Shown here piece by piece: positions 14,600-25,152 of a DNA stretch of 64,000 nucleotides. Origin of the DNA: an uncultured Rickettsiella sp. Lineage in GTDB: Bacteria > Pseudomonadota > Gammaproteobacteria > Diplorickettsiales > Diplorickettsiaceae. The translations under genes and the position numbers were made by a program. How positions within the stretch are numbered: the first letter of the stretch is position 1; every line of letters starts with the position of its first letter. The notes under the pieces are model-generated. The model was not told where the DNA came from. It worked only from the letters and a program-made list of their open reading frames with translations, and searched no databases. The stretch lies in NCBI GenBank assembly GCA_947058615.1, contig CAMSHF010000001.1, positions 1-64,000 of the forward strand, written 5' to 3'.

Positions 14600-16999
14600 T
14601 TATTTAGAAGAAATATAAGCATTTGCCGCCTCTTTTGCAGCGATCATTTCCTGTATCATATCATCATAAAATACTTTGGCATTTTCAACAGAACCCGCTC
14701 GCAAATATATTATAAGTTTCTGGCAGGCCTGTTCTAAGCGAAATGCTCCACAGTAACTCGCTCCACCCTTCCATTTATGAGCTATATCCATGATGGCTTG
14801 CCAATCGTTTTTTTTGGAAAGTTGTTGGAGCGTATCTAAATCTTTTACCAACCCACTTATCATTAAAGTAAATGCTTCTTTAACAAACTCTTTACTGCCC
14901 GTTAACTGGATAGCTTTATCCACATCTAATACCGCTATCTCTGTTTCTATATTCACGGGCTCTGATATAGCAGAATATTGCAGTAAGCTTTGCTGGTAAC
15001 TAGGAACAAATGCATCCAGTATTTCTACTGCTTTTTCTGGAGTCAATGGTTTAGTAAATACGGCCTCCATTCCTGCTGCAAGACAACGGCGTTTATTGTC
15101 AGTTTCAACATGAGCGGTAAGCCCGATAATAGGAACAGACGGGTTGCGCCGCCATTGCTTCAGACGAATACGTCGGGTTACTTCACACCCGTCATTTCCA
15201 GGCAAACCAATATCCATAAAGATAAGATCATAATTTTGTTGATTAATGTATTGCAAAGCCGCTTCTCCATCTATTGCAATATCGACTTGACAATGGAGTC
15301 TTGACAAAATATTTTGTGCCACCTTAGCAGGGATTGCTTGGTCTTCAACAACAAGAATCCGACTCCCCGCAGAAGCTGATAATTTTCCTACAACAAATTC
15401 TTGAATCACCGGTTTAGTAAGTTGTGCTGTAGGTAAAGTTTCTAAAGAAGGTAACTCATTTTTTTCAACACCTAAACTATCCATAAGCAATGGTTCTTGA
15501 AAGGGAATTAAGCAAGTAAAGCGCGAACCTTGTTTAGGTTGACTTTCCAAATAGATCTCGGCTTGCAAATCGTCAAGAAATTGTTTGATAATGGATAAAC
15601 CTAACCCAACTCCTGAATAAATACCTTCGTAGGAAGGAACAAAACGTCTAAACCGTGTGTAAAGATCATGCTGCTTATCGATAGGAATACCAATACCGGT
15701 GTCACTTACCACCATCTTAACTATTAACTGGTGTGCCTCTTGTTTCATCAATTTTACAGTAAGCTTCACCTCTCCTTGCTGTGTAAACTTTAAGGCATTG
15801 GTCACTAATTCCAAGATAATACGTTGCACTCGTATTGGATCGCTAATCACATAAGTAGGAATTGTTTTATCATAATCCAAGCTTAACAATAAACCTTTTT
15901 GCGACGCCTTAGCTTGATTCAGCTGAATAACTAACTTCAATGCATGATGGAGATCAAATTTCTTTTTTAAGAGTGGAATTTCACCACTAGCCACTTTAAT
16001 GCTTTCTAATACTTTATTTAGAAACTCAAGCAAGGCATCACTGGATTGGACAAGATCTTCAGCAAATTCAGCGACTTTTTTTTCATCGCTAGCCTGTGAC
16101 TGAATAATCTGAGCACAGCCTACGATACCACTTAAAGGCGTCCGAATATCGTGTCGCATATTGGCTAAAAATTCGGTCTTGGCTTGATTAGCTGCTTCTG
16201 ATTTTTCTTTAGCTAAACGCAATTCAAGCTCAAGTTGTTTCTGGTTAGTAATATCAGTAGAAATCCCAACTACTCCATAGGTTTCTCCATACCTATTTCG
16301 TAAAGGAACCTTATTAGCTACCCAGTATAATCGCTGACCATCAGGTCCTATAAATGGAGGCTCTTCGATATTTAATTTTGGTATGTTTGTTTCAATAACT
16401 TGCTTTCCATCACAGATAAGCATATCAATTACTTTTTTATCTACATTCTTAATCCGCCCCATTAATTCTCTAAAGTCCCTGCCAACGGCTTCAGACCGTG
16501 CCACTCCTAATGTTTTAGCTGAATTCTCATTACAGCCGAGATATACAAAGTCCTTACTATACCAATAAACATTACCGGGTAGTTGTGCTAGAACATTATC
16601 CAATTCATAAATTTTATCTTCTGCTTTTTTGAGGTCGGTAATATCTACCCCGACACCTATAACTCCAGCTATCTGTCCCTTTGCATTATAAAAAGGTGTT
16701 TTTTTGACTCGAAAAATAATTTCTTTACCATCAGTCTTTACTCTAATTTCTTCTGGTATATGGTCCTGGTGCTTAGTTATAATTTCCTTATCGGATTGAA
16801 TAATTTTTTGAGCAATATCTTTAAGATATAAATCTTTATCTGTTTTACCCAAGATTTCCTCTAGAGTATTGACTTGCACTACCTTTAGATGTTGCTTATT
16901 ACACGCTAGATAGCGTCCCTCCATATCTTTTAAGTAAACGTTACCAGGAAACAATTCCAATACTTGGTTCAGAAAATTAAGTTCTTGTGTTTTTTCCAT
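14600..16999 (-). CDS. Hybrid sensor histidine kinase: PAS-PAS-HisKA-HATPase-REC-Hpt, 799 aa
   Basis: Two PAS domains come first (about residues 8-125 and 133-255), each starting with a PGNVY motif. The HisKA H-box is RHDIRTPLSG (His about 284). The ATPase domain has the N-box LVTNALKF, SDTGIGIP and GVGLGLSII. The receiver domain has its phospho-Asp in IFMDIGLPG (about 595) and Lys in FTKPL. The Hpt domain carries AHKWKGGA (His about 740). No transmembrane segment is seen, so it is a soluble ArcB/TorS-like phosphorelay protein. No output regulator is in the same operon; the stand-alone receiver at 1029 is one candidate. AAAGGTG precedes the start. The gene is divergent from the NRPS across a 339-base spacer. 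Confidence 0.93.
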   Translation of the reverse strand: MEKTQELNFLNQVLELFPGNVYLKDMEGRYLACNKQHLKVVQVNTLEEILGKTDKDLYLKDIAQKIIQSDKEIITKHQDHIPEEIRVKTDGKEIIFRVKKTPFYNAKGQIAGVIGVGVDITDLKKAEDKIYELDNVLAQLPGNVYWYSKDFVYLGCNENSAKTLGVARSEAVGRDFRELMGRIKNVDKKVIDMLICDGKQVIETNIPKLNIEEPPFIGPDGQRLYWVANKVPLRNRYGETYGVVGISTDITNQKQLELELRLAKEKSEAANQAKTEFLANMRHDIRTPLSGIVGCAQIIQSQASDEKKVAEFAEDLVQSSDALLEFLNKVLESIKVASGEIPLLKKKFDLHHALKLVIQLNQAKASQKGLLLSLDYDKTIPTYVISDPIRVQRIILELVTNALKFTQQGEVKLTVKLMKQEAHQLIVKMVVSDTGIGIPIDKQHDLYTRFRRFVPSYEGIYSGVGLGLSIIKQFLDDLQAEIYLESQPKQGSRFTCLIPFQEPLLMDSLGVEKNELPSLETLPTAQLTKPVIQEFVVGKLSASAGSRILVVEDQAIPAKVAQNILSRLHCQVDIAIDGEAALQYINQQNYDLIFMDIGLPGNDGCEVTRRIRLKQWRRNPSVPIIGLTAHVETDNKRRCLAAGMEAVFTKPLTPEKAVEILDAFVPSYQQSLLQYSAISEPVNIETEIAVLDVDKAIQLTGSKEFVKEAFTLMISGLVKDLDTLQQLSKKNDWQAIMDIAHKWKGGASYCGAFRLEQACQKLIIYLRAGSVENAKVFYDDMIQEMIAAKEAANAYISSK

Positions 17000-17338
17000 T
17001 TGACACCTTTTTATTTGTATTAAATAAATAACGAGACTGATAAAATATTATGTTTCTATTAAGATTTTATCCCTATATTCTCCCCATTTATAATTAAATG
17101 TGGCTAAAAAATAAGCTCAGTATACTATCTTATTTCTAACATGCGCAAAGATTAATGCAATCTTAAATTACTATTAAATTACCTTAATTTCTTATTTATC
17201 CAATTAAATCAATTACTAAATTTTTATTGTAGAATATAAAAATGAGAAAAATTTAATTATAGTTTACTAACTATTGATTAATCTCAATTAATAGAATACA
17301 AATGCGCTTTTTAAATTTAATATAAAGTCAAAACTAAT
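17000..17338. other. AT-rich divergent promoter region between kinase and NRPS
   Basis: This 339-base spacer holds no open frame or RNA gene that I can support. It is very AT-rich, so many sequences resemble -10 boxes and none can be singled out. It must hold the promoters for the kinase (leftward) and the NRPS (rightward). Confidence 0.4.
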
Positions 17339-20300
17339 ATGTCCAACTTAACTCACAATAAAAATAAAATATACTCCATCTTATTAGACATATGGACAAA
17401 ATCTTTAAAGACAATAGATATAGAATCACAGGATACATTTATTTCACTAGGAGGAAATTCACTTACTGCTATCCAGATTATTCATAAAATCAATGAGTCA
17501 TTAGAAATCAGCTTGCCTTTAGATGCTATCTTTAAACATAATACTGTCGAAAAATTAACTACTTTTATTGCAAAACACGCCATTCAGAAATATAACCTAG
17601 AAACGATAGAAAAAAAAATTTGGCAGGATTGTGGTACTCCGCTTACACAATCTCAACAACAAATATATTTTCTAGAACAATATAATGATAACGCATCCTC
17701 TGCATACCTTGTTTCTTTTGCATTTGAAATAAATGGAAAGTTAGATAGGCTTGTCTTAGAAAAATCTATTAACACTATCCTACAAAGACACGATATTTTT
17801 GGTTCGTTTTTTCGAGAGTACACTGAGGGGATTAAGCAATTTATTCAAAAAGATATCAATATAAGGGTACCGATAGAAGAAAATATAAATATAGAAGATT
17901 TACAAAAACAAATTCTTTCCGAAACAAGAAAAAAAATCAACCTATCCAATCCCCATTTAAAAAGGATTAAATTATTAAAACTATCTGAACAACGTTACTT
18001 TTTAGTCATAACAGTACATCATATTATTACCGATGCCTGGTCAATATCTTTGTTCAAGAAAGAATTAGAAGAATGCTATAACGCTTTCTCAAATAATGAA
18101 TATCCAAAATTAACAGTCTTAAAAATGGGCTATGCGGATTTTATTTCCCAACAAATTTCTTATTTAAAAAGTCATAAAATATTCGATGATTCAAAGTATT
18201 GGCAATCAAACTTAGTTAATTTTACAGAAATCACTTTCCCAACTGATTTTAAAAGACCAAAAACAAAGAAGTTTATAGGTAAGCGACTAACATTTAGTCT
18301 AAATAAAACTATTGTAAAAAAAATAAACCGTTTCAATATTCAAAATAATACAACTTCTTTCATGTTAATGGCAACAGTATTGAGTATTTTATTAAGTCGA
18401 TACAACCAACAAGAAGATGTCGTTATTGGATTCCCTATTTCAGGTCGAAATGCTTCGGAATTTAGTCATACTATGGGACTATTCCTGAATACCTTAGTTT
18501 TAAGAAGTAATTTACAAGAAAAAGATACTTTTGAGTCGTTTTTGTTAAATGTCAAACAAAATTTACTGGATGCCTATGCTCATCAAAATTTTCCATTTTC
18601 CCAATTAGTAAAACAATTAAATGTTTCTCGATCCCAAAATAAAAATCCAATATTTCAGATAATGCTTGTGTGGCAAGATAGCCTAGATAGTAATAATTTA
18701 GTCTTTCCCGAAATGACGATGACTCCACATTTTTTGGATAATAGAACCTCAAAGTTTGATATGACTTTCGAATTTATTCCTTCAACATTAGGAATTGATT
18801 GTATTATTGAATATGATACTCAGCTCTACAAAAAAAGCACAATAAAGAGATTGTCTTTGCATTTTTTGAATTTATTATTAAGTGGCATAGAAAACCCTAA
18901 TAAGAATCTACTTGCTTTAGAATTTATTACACTTCAAGAGAAAAAACGGTTTTTAAAAAGTCCAATATTATCAAAATTAGACATAGTTGAGCCTGATACT
19001 ATTCATGAGTTGTTCGAAAAACAAGCTGAACGGTTTCCCGATAAAATGGCTATATGTTGCGACGAGCTAGCTCTTACTTATAGCGAATTAGATAAAAAAT
19101 CTAATCAATTAGCAAGATATATTAAATATCACTATAAAGAATGTTTTACGTCACCCAATATTTTAATTGGAATTTGCTTAGATAGAAGCTTAGAATTAGT
19201 CATTAGCATGCTCGCCATATTAAAAGTGGGTGCTGCTTATGTCCCATTGGATCCCGAATGGCCTAAAAAGAGATTAGATACTGTTTTAAGCGATGCTAAT
19301 TGCTCAATAGTACTCACAGATAATATAAACAAAGATAAATTCTCCTCCATTAAATTAGATACGCAGAAATTATTAATACTTGATGAAGAACTACATGAAC
19401 TTGCTGAGGTTTCTACATTAAAAATAACAAAGGAGAGTAATAAATGTCAGGATTTAATTTACGTAATTTACACATCCGGCACAACGGGGGTTCCCAAAGG
19501 GGTAAGCCAGACACATTATAATGTAATTCGTTTATTACAGAGAGGACATGAACTATTTGGATTTACTTTTGAGGATGTCTGGACATTATTTCATTCATAT
19601 ACATTTGATTTTTCTGTATGGGAAATATGGGGGGCTTTGGGGTCGGGTGGCTGTCTTGTAATCCCCACCTATCAAGAAACTCGCGATCCTGTCTTATTTT
19701 ATCACCTTGTTTTGCAACATAAGGTAACAATTTTAAATCAAACCCCCTCAGCCTTTCAGCTTTTTATGCAAGCTGAAGAAACCAATACTAGGAAAATAAG
19801 TGCTCTAAAATATATCATATTTGGCGGAGAAGCATTAGATGTTACCTTGCTTTCTCCTTGGTGGAAACGCTACTCAGAAAAGCACCCCATTCTTGTTAAT
19901 ATGTATGGTATTACCGAAACAACGGTTCACACAACCTATAAATTTTTAACAAAAAAAGATCTAAATCGAAGAGAATTTTCTAATATAGGCATGCCATTAG
20001 CTGATATCAAAGCTTATGTAGTCGATTCGCACTGTAAGCTTGTTCCAGTGGGCGTGCCCGGTGAATTATTACTAAGTGGATTTGGTTTGTCGCCAGGCTA
20101 CCTAAATCGTCCTCAGCTTAATGCCGAAAAATTTATAAAAAATAAATTTAATGAAACGCTACTATTAAGTCATAGTTTGGCAGAATCGGCTTTTTCGCGT
20201 TTATATAAAACCGGTGATTTAGTGCGGCGACTTGCGGATGGAAGCTTAGAATACTTAGGCAGAATAGATAAGCAACTGAAAGTTAAAGGATTTAGAATAG

Positions 20301-23300
20301 AAGCTGGAGAAATTGAAGCCGCATTAAATATGCATAAAACAATTCGGCAATGTTTAGTTAGTACCTTGAAGCAAAATAATTTAACCTTTTTAGTTGCCTA
20401 CTATATTGCTGATAAACGAATCACCAAGAAGACTGATAACAAATACTTAAGCATTGAATTAAGAACCTATTTATCAAGCTTATTACCTGCTTATGCAATT
20501 CCCAAGTTTTTTATCAAACTTGATTCTTTCCCTTTAACCCCCAATATGAAGATCGACTATGCAGCACTGCCATTGCCATCGCCTTCCTCTGTAGATAGTG
20601 ATAGCCCCACAACATTAATTACAAAAAAGTCACGCCATACCGAGCCTGAAGCTATTTTAGCTGGTCTATGGAAATCTACACTTCAAGTAGATACTATTCA
20701 TCTAGATGATAATTTTTTCAGTCTTGGCGGCGATTCCATATCGAGTATCCGGATTGTAACTGAGGCAAGAAAAAAAGGTTTTGGTTTTTCAGTTAGCGAT
20801 TTGTTTAAATCCCCCACTATTCGTAAATTATCAAAGCATTATAAAAATCAAACTCAAGCAAAAAAAATCAAATTAAAAACTTTTGATATAACCAATAAAA
20901 AACAAATTATTTCTGAAAAATTTCACATCGCTATTGAAAATATTGAAGATATCTATCCACTCTCTGCCTTGCAAACTGGAATGGTATATCATTCCAGTTA
21001 TTCTACTAAATCAGCCATTTATTTAGATATATTTTGTTACAAAATTATGGGGAGCTATAATAAATCTTGCTTACTGCAAGCAATCCAGTGTCTCATAAAT
21101 CTTCATCCGATACTAAGGACTTCCTATTTACTGAATGAATTTGATGAACCTATACAGGTTGTCCACGCTACAATAAAAATCCCTTTTTGTGAACAGCACT
21201 TAGCTAATATGTCCAGTGTTGAACAAGAATGTAAATTAGAATCATGGATACTAGAGGAGAAAACAAAATCTTTTCGATTTGAAGATGCTCCTTTATTTAG
21301 AATAACTGCACATTTAATCCATGAAAAGCAATTTGTGTTGAGCATTTCTTTTCATCACTCTATATTGGATGGTTGGAGTTTGGCTAGTTTTATCACTGAA
21401 TTACTTGCAAACTATTCACAACAATTAAGTTTAAAATTTAGAACTGAACCGACTGCCAAAACCAAGAGTGTTAAGCATACCGAACAGCTAGGGATGTCAG
21501 CAAACCAACTAGATAACAAAGTCGATTGGAATTTTAAAGAATTTGTCCGTTTAGAAAAGGAAACTCTCGCATCTGAAGTACATAGGATATTCTGGAAAAA
21601 TGAGCTTCGTAATTTTGAAATTACTGAAATAGCCTATATCGAAAATACTATTTTACCAAATAATAATGATTTTTGCTCGCATTGTATTCAGGTTAATCGT
21701 CAAGTTACCGCCAAATTAATAGTGCTAGCAAAATCTCTCAATATCTCTCTTGATGAGATTATTTTAACTGCACATATGAAGTTATTATCCATATATTCTA
21801 GTCAAGAGGATGTGCTATCAGGAGTTGTATTTAATGGTAGACCATCACTTGATAATATTGATACAACTTTAGGATTATTTTTAAATACTTTGCCATTTAG
21901 AATAAATGTCTCTAATTGCACTTGGAAAGAATTAATACATCTAGTTTCTGAAAAAAAGAAACACCTTTATCCATATAGACGTTATCCATTAATGAAAATC
22001 ATGCAGGATATTAATACGGATCCTTTATTTAATATCATTTTTTACTTTACTCACTTTCATATTTATAAAAAAATTAAAGCAAACTCTCATTTTAAAATAA
22101 TTGATCAAAAACATTATGAAAGAACCAATTTTCCTCTTGCCATTAACTGCACATTAGATCCAGTTAATAAAAAATTGGAAATAGTATTCAACTATGAGAC
22201 TCAACACTACAACTCTCAACAAATAATACATTTAGCTGATAGCTATATTCGGTTATTAGAGTCCATAGTAACGGATGTAGATGGCCAACATACTGCTTTT
22301 GCTTTATTAACTTCCGAACAAAAGCGCCATCTATTAATTGACTGGAATCAAACTGAAAAGGTTTTCCCACAAAATAAGCTTGTTCATGAGCTGATTGAAG
22401 ACGTTACTGAAAAATTTCCAAAAAGAATAGCAATAATTTTTGAAACTACTTCAATTTCTTACTATGAGCTCAATAGGAAATCAAACCAATTAGCAAATTA
22501 TCTAAATAAGCAAAAAACTTATTCAAATAAATTAGTCGGCTTATGTATAGATCGTAGTTTAGAAGCTATCATAGCAATGTTAGCCGTATGGAAAGCTGGA
22601 AAAGCTTATATCCCTATTGATCCTTCATACCCTGAAGAAAGAATTAAATTTATTCTAAATGACTCTCAATGTCATATTTTAATTACTCGAAAAAATCTTA
22701 TTCCAGGTTTAGCATTTTCTAATGAAATTGATTTAATTTACTTGGATGACTTGTATTCGATTACCAAATCGATTTCAGCGGAGAATTCAATTAATACCAC
22801 CTCCGATAAAGCTAATTTAGCTTATGTTATTTATACATCTGGTTCCACGGGGATGCCAAAAGGTGTCATGGTAGAACACCTATCACTGGTTAATCTTCTA
22901 TGGGATATGCAGAAAAAAATAGATTTTACTGAAAATGATAATTTTCTTTCATTAACGTCTTTTTCGTTTGATATTTCAATATTAGAAATTTTTCTTCCCT
23001 TGATTACCGGGGGTTGCTGTGTGCTCGCTGATCAATCTGGTAGTAAAGACCCAGAATGGATTAAAGATACTCTAAAAAATTGGCCTATTACGGTAGTCCA
23101 AGCAACTGCCTCTAAGTGGGCTTTACTTTTCGAACATGGTTTAACAGAGTCAAAATGCAAAATCAAAGCACTATGTGGAGGGGAAACCTTACCCACTTAT
23201 ATAGCATCCCAACTTATTGAATTCTCTGAATCAGCTTGGAATGTTTATGGACCAACAGAAACTACGATTTGGTCTACAATCTATAAATTAACTAAAGAAA

Positions 23301-24916
23301 ATATAAAATTAACCAAATTACCTATTGGAACTCCTTTATCTAACACTAAAGTGTATGTACTAGATAAAAATTTACGTCTTATGCCAATAGGAGGTATAGG
23401 TGATCTATATATTTCAGGATTAGGTTTAGCAAGAGGCTATTTAAACCAAGCTAATTTAACCAAAGAAAAATTTATTGAAAATCCATTTATATCAAAGAAT
23501 ATTAATTACTGTAGGTTATATCGAACAGGAGATTTAGCAAGATGGTTACCTGATGGTAACCTAGACTATATAAACAGAAGTGATTATCAAATTAAAATAA
23601 GGGGCTATAGAGTAGAACCTGGCGAAGTAGAACATGCTTTATTAAAACACAATTCAATAAAAAACAGTGTTGTTTTACTTAAGGAAAACAAAGGCATGCA
23701 TTCGCTAATTGCGTTTTTAGTTAAAAAGAAAGAAGAAAATGTAAGTATTAAACAACTCCGTGAGTTTCTTTCAAAGCAACTACCTTATTATTGTATACCT
23801 GACCAATACATGTTCTTAGAAAAATTACCTACAACACATAACGAGAAAATAGATTATCGACAATTAATGAATATTGAAATAGAGCCTCCACAACCCGTTG
23901 ATGACGCTGTTATGACGTCAAAGCAATTAAAATTTGCTAACTTATGGAAGGAAGTACTACAAGTTAAGAGCATTTCCTTGTCAGATAATTTCTTTGAATT
24001 AGGAGGAAACTCACTTTTAACCCTTAGATTAGTCAGTAAAATTAATAAGGAATTTTCTATTGTTTTAGAAATGAAAGAAATTATAGAACATCCGGTATTT
24101 AGCACGTTATATGACAGAATTATTTTACTAAAGGATTTTCAAGAGAAAAATTCAAAAACTGAAGAAACAATAGATTTTGTAAAATCTATTCCCGACCCAA
24201 TCATTAAGCTAAATGAAACAGGTAATAAAACACCACTATTTTTGATTCATCCCGTGGGTGGTAATGTATTTTATTATATTCCACTTGTTAAATCCTTAGC
24301 TAAAGATAGGACTGTATACGCTATCCAGGATCCAGGTATACGATGCCGTCAACCCTTATTTGAAAGCTTGAATGAAATGGCAAGTTTTTATATTAAAGTA
24401 ATAAAAAAATACCAACCTAAAGGGCCTTATCTTCTTGCAGGGTCTTCATTTGGAGCGAATGCCACTATAGAAATAGCGAGACAATTAGTCAATCAAGGTG
24501 AACAGCCGATGTTTGTTGGACTTATTGATGGCTGGGCTAAGTACCCTAAAGAAGCAAATGACAATCGAGAATGGTTTTGTCAAAATCTAATTAATCAACT
24601 TAAAACTCTTGATCAATATTTTTCTCGAGCTGATATCCCAGAATTGCTTTTGGATCTACATTGGCATCGACAACAATTATTAGTGAAACATATTTTACCG
24701 GATATGTCCGACATGCAATTAACTCTATTTAAAGCAAAGCAAACTATGGACGTACTTAAGCCTCTAGAATCTCCCTATAATAATTGGGATATCTATTGCA
24801 AGAGTACTCCCATAGTATATCCAGTATCCGGTGACCATTTCACAATGCACTTTCCACCGAATCATGAATCACTTGCACAGGCCTTTAAACAATGTCTTGA
24901 AAAAATTAATGTTTAG
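17339..24916 (+). CDS. Nonribosomal peptide synthetase, T-C-A(Thr)-T-C-A(Gly)-T-TE, 2525 aa
   Basis: Domains in order: T0 with LGGNS (Ser about 41); C1 with HHIITDAW (227-234, the usual DG is DA); A1 with TSGTTGVPKG (about 712), NMYGITETT and KGFRIEAGE; T1 with LGGDS (about 1133); C2 with intact HHSILDG (about 1338); A2 with TSGSTGMPKG (about 1832), NVYGPTETT and RGYRVEPGE; T2 with LGGNS (about 2224); TE with GSSFG (Ser about 2370) and GDHF (His about 2498). Aligning the A domains by hand to GrsA gives codes D-F-W-N-I-G-M-V-H (Thr) and D-I-L-Q-L-G-V-I-W (close to the Gly code). T0 has no A domain, so its starter must be loaded in trans. It converges on the PKS operon. No strong ribosome site is visible. 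Confidence 0.95.
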   Translation: MSNLTHNKNKIYSILLDIWTKSLKTIDIESQDTFISLGGNSLTAIQIIHKINESLEISLPLDAIFKHNTVEKLTTFIAKHAIQKYNLETIEKKIWQDCGTPLTQSQQQIYFLEQYNDNASSAYLVSFAFEINGKLDRLVLEKSINTILQRHDIFGSFFREYTEGIKQFIQKDINIRVPIEENINIEDLQKQILSETRKKINLSNPHLKRIKLLKLSEQRYFLVITVHHIITDAWSISLFKKELEECYNAFSNNEYPKLTVLKMGYADFISQQISYLKSHKIFDDSKYWQSNLVNFTEITFPTDFKRPKTKKFIGKRLTFSLNKTIVKKINRFNIQNNTTSFMLMATVLSILLSRYNQQEDVVIGFPISGRNASEFSHTMGLFLNTLVLRSNLQEKDTFESFLLNVKQNLLDAYAHQNFPFSQLVKQLNVSRSQNKNPIFQIMLVWQDSLDSNNLVFPEMTMTPHFLDNRTSKFDMTFEFIPSTLGIDCIIEYDTQLYKKSTIKRLSLHFLNLLLSGIENPNKNLLALEFITLQEKKRFLKSPILSKLDIVEPDTIHELFEKQAERFPDKMAICCDELALTYSELDKKSNQLARYIKYHYKECFTSPNILIGICLDRSLELVISMLAILKVGAAYVPLDPEWPKKRLDTVLSDANCSIVLTDNINKDKFSSIKLDTQKLLILDEELHELAEVSTLKITKESNKCQDLIYVIYTSGTTGVPKGVSQTHYNVIRLLQRGHELFGFTFEDVWTLFHSYTFDFSVWEIWGALGSGGCLVIPTYQETRDPVLFYHLVLQHKVTILNQTPSAFQLFMQAEETNTRKISALKYIIFGGEALDVTLLSPWWKRYSEKHPILVNMYGITETTVHTTYKFLTKKDLNRREFSNIGMPLADIKAYVVDSHCKLVPVGVPGELLLSGFGLSPGYLNRPQLNAEKFIKNKFNETLLLSHSLAESAFSRLYKTGDLVRRLADGSLEYLGRIDKQLKVKGFRIEAGEIEAALNMHKTIRQCLVSTLKQNNLTFLVAYYIADKRITKKTDNKYLSIELRTYLSSLLPAYAIPKFFIKLDSFPLTPNMKIDYAALPLPSPSSVDSDSPTTLITKKSRHTEPEAILAGLWKSTLQVDTIHLDDNFFSLGGDSISSIRIVTEARKKGFGFSVSDLFKSPTIRKLSKHYKNQTQAKKIKLKTFDITNKKQIISEKFHIAIENIEDIYPLSALQTGMVYHSSYSTKSAIYLDIFCYKIMGSYNKSCLLQAIQCLINLHPILRTSYLLNEFDEPIQVVHATIKIPFCEQHLANMSSVEQECKLESWILEEKTKSFRFEDAPLFRITAHLIHEKQFVLSISFHHSILDGWSLASFITELLANYSQQLSLKFRTEPTAKTKSVKHTEQLGMSANQLDNKVDWNFKEFVRLEKETLASEVHRIFWKNELRNFEITEIAYIENTILPNNNDFCSHCIQVNRQVTAKLIVLAKSLNISLDEIILTAHMKLLSIYSSQEDVLSGVVFNGRPSLDNIDTTLGLFLNTLPFRINVSNCTWKELIHLVSEKKKHLYPYRRYPLMKIMQDINTDPLFNIIFYFTHFHIYKKIKANSHFKIIDQKHYERTNFPLAINCTLDPVNKKLEIVFNYETQHYNSQQIIHLADSYIRLLESIVTDVDGQHTAFALLTSEQKRHLLIDWNQTEKVFPQNKLVHELIEDVTEKFPKRIAIIFETTSISYYELNRKSNQLANYLNKQKTYSNKLVGLCIDRSLEAIIAMLAVWKAGKAYIPIDPSYPEERIKFILNDSQCHILITRKNLIPGLAFSNEIDLIYLDDLYSITKSISAENSINTTSDKANLAYVIYTSGSTGMPKGVMVEHLSLVNLLWDMQKKIDFTENDNFLSLTSFSFDISILEIFLPLITGGCCVLADQSGSKDPEWIKDTLKNWPITVVQATASKWALLFEHGLTESKCKIKALCGGETLPTYIASQLIEFSESAWNVYGPTETTIWSTIYKLTKENIKLTKLPIGTPLSNTKVYVLDKNLRLMPIGGIGDLYISGLGLARGYLNQANLTKEKFIENPFISKNINYCRLYRTGDLARWLPDGNLDYINRSDYQIKIRGYRVEPGEVEHALLKHNSIKNSVVLLKENKGMHSLIAFLVKKKEENVSIKQLREFLSKQLPYYCIPDQYMFLEKLPTTHNEKIDYRQLMNIEIEPPQPVDDAVMTSKQLKFANLWKEVLQVKSISLSDNFFELGGNSLLTLRLVSKINKEFSIVLEMKEIIEHPVFSTLYDRIILLKDFQEKNSKTEETIDFVKSIPDPIIKLNETGNKTPLFLIHPVGGNVFYYIPLVKSLAKDRTVYAIQDPGIRCRQPLFESLNEMASFYIKVIKKYQPKGPYLLAGSSFGANATIEIARQLVNQGEQPMFVGLIDGWAKYPKEANDNREWFCQNLINQLKTLDQYFSRADIPELLLDLHWHRQQLLVKHILPDMSDMQLTLFKAKQTMDVLKPLESPYNNWDIYCKSTPIVYPVSGDHFTMHFPPNHESLAQAFKQCLEKINV

Positions 24917-25152
24917 CAAACAACTTCGACGAGACAAGAAGAAAGAATTATTTTTAGAATATCTGCAAAAGAAGAGATTATATTCCTTTAATGTAGATGG
25001 CGGTGATATCTGCTGGAAATGTAGAAGAACTTTACAATACAGCGGTTATAAATTTTTCGTTATCTTCTTGAGCAGGCTCACGTATGAGAAGCTTTTTCAG
25101 AATATTAAAATCAAGAACTTTGCATAAAATCATCTCTTAACCAGTGCTAATG

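Noticed and set aside
24909-25127. 72-codon frame overlapping the NRPS stop (MFSKQLRRDKKKEL start)
   Set aside because: The ATG overlaps the NRPS stop, but no ribosome site or family is visible and the composition (Lys/Tyr/Phe-rich) looks like translated AT-rich non-coding DNA. A 33-codon frame on the opposite strand is no better. It could be a remnant, so it is recorded here only.
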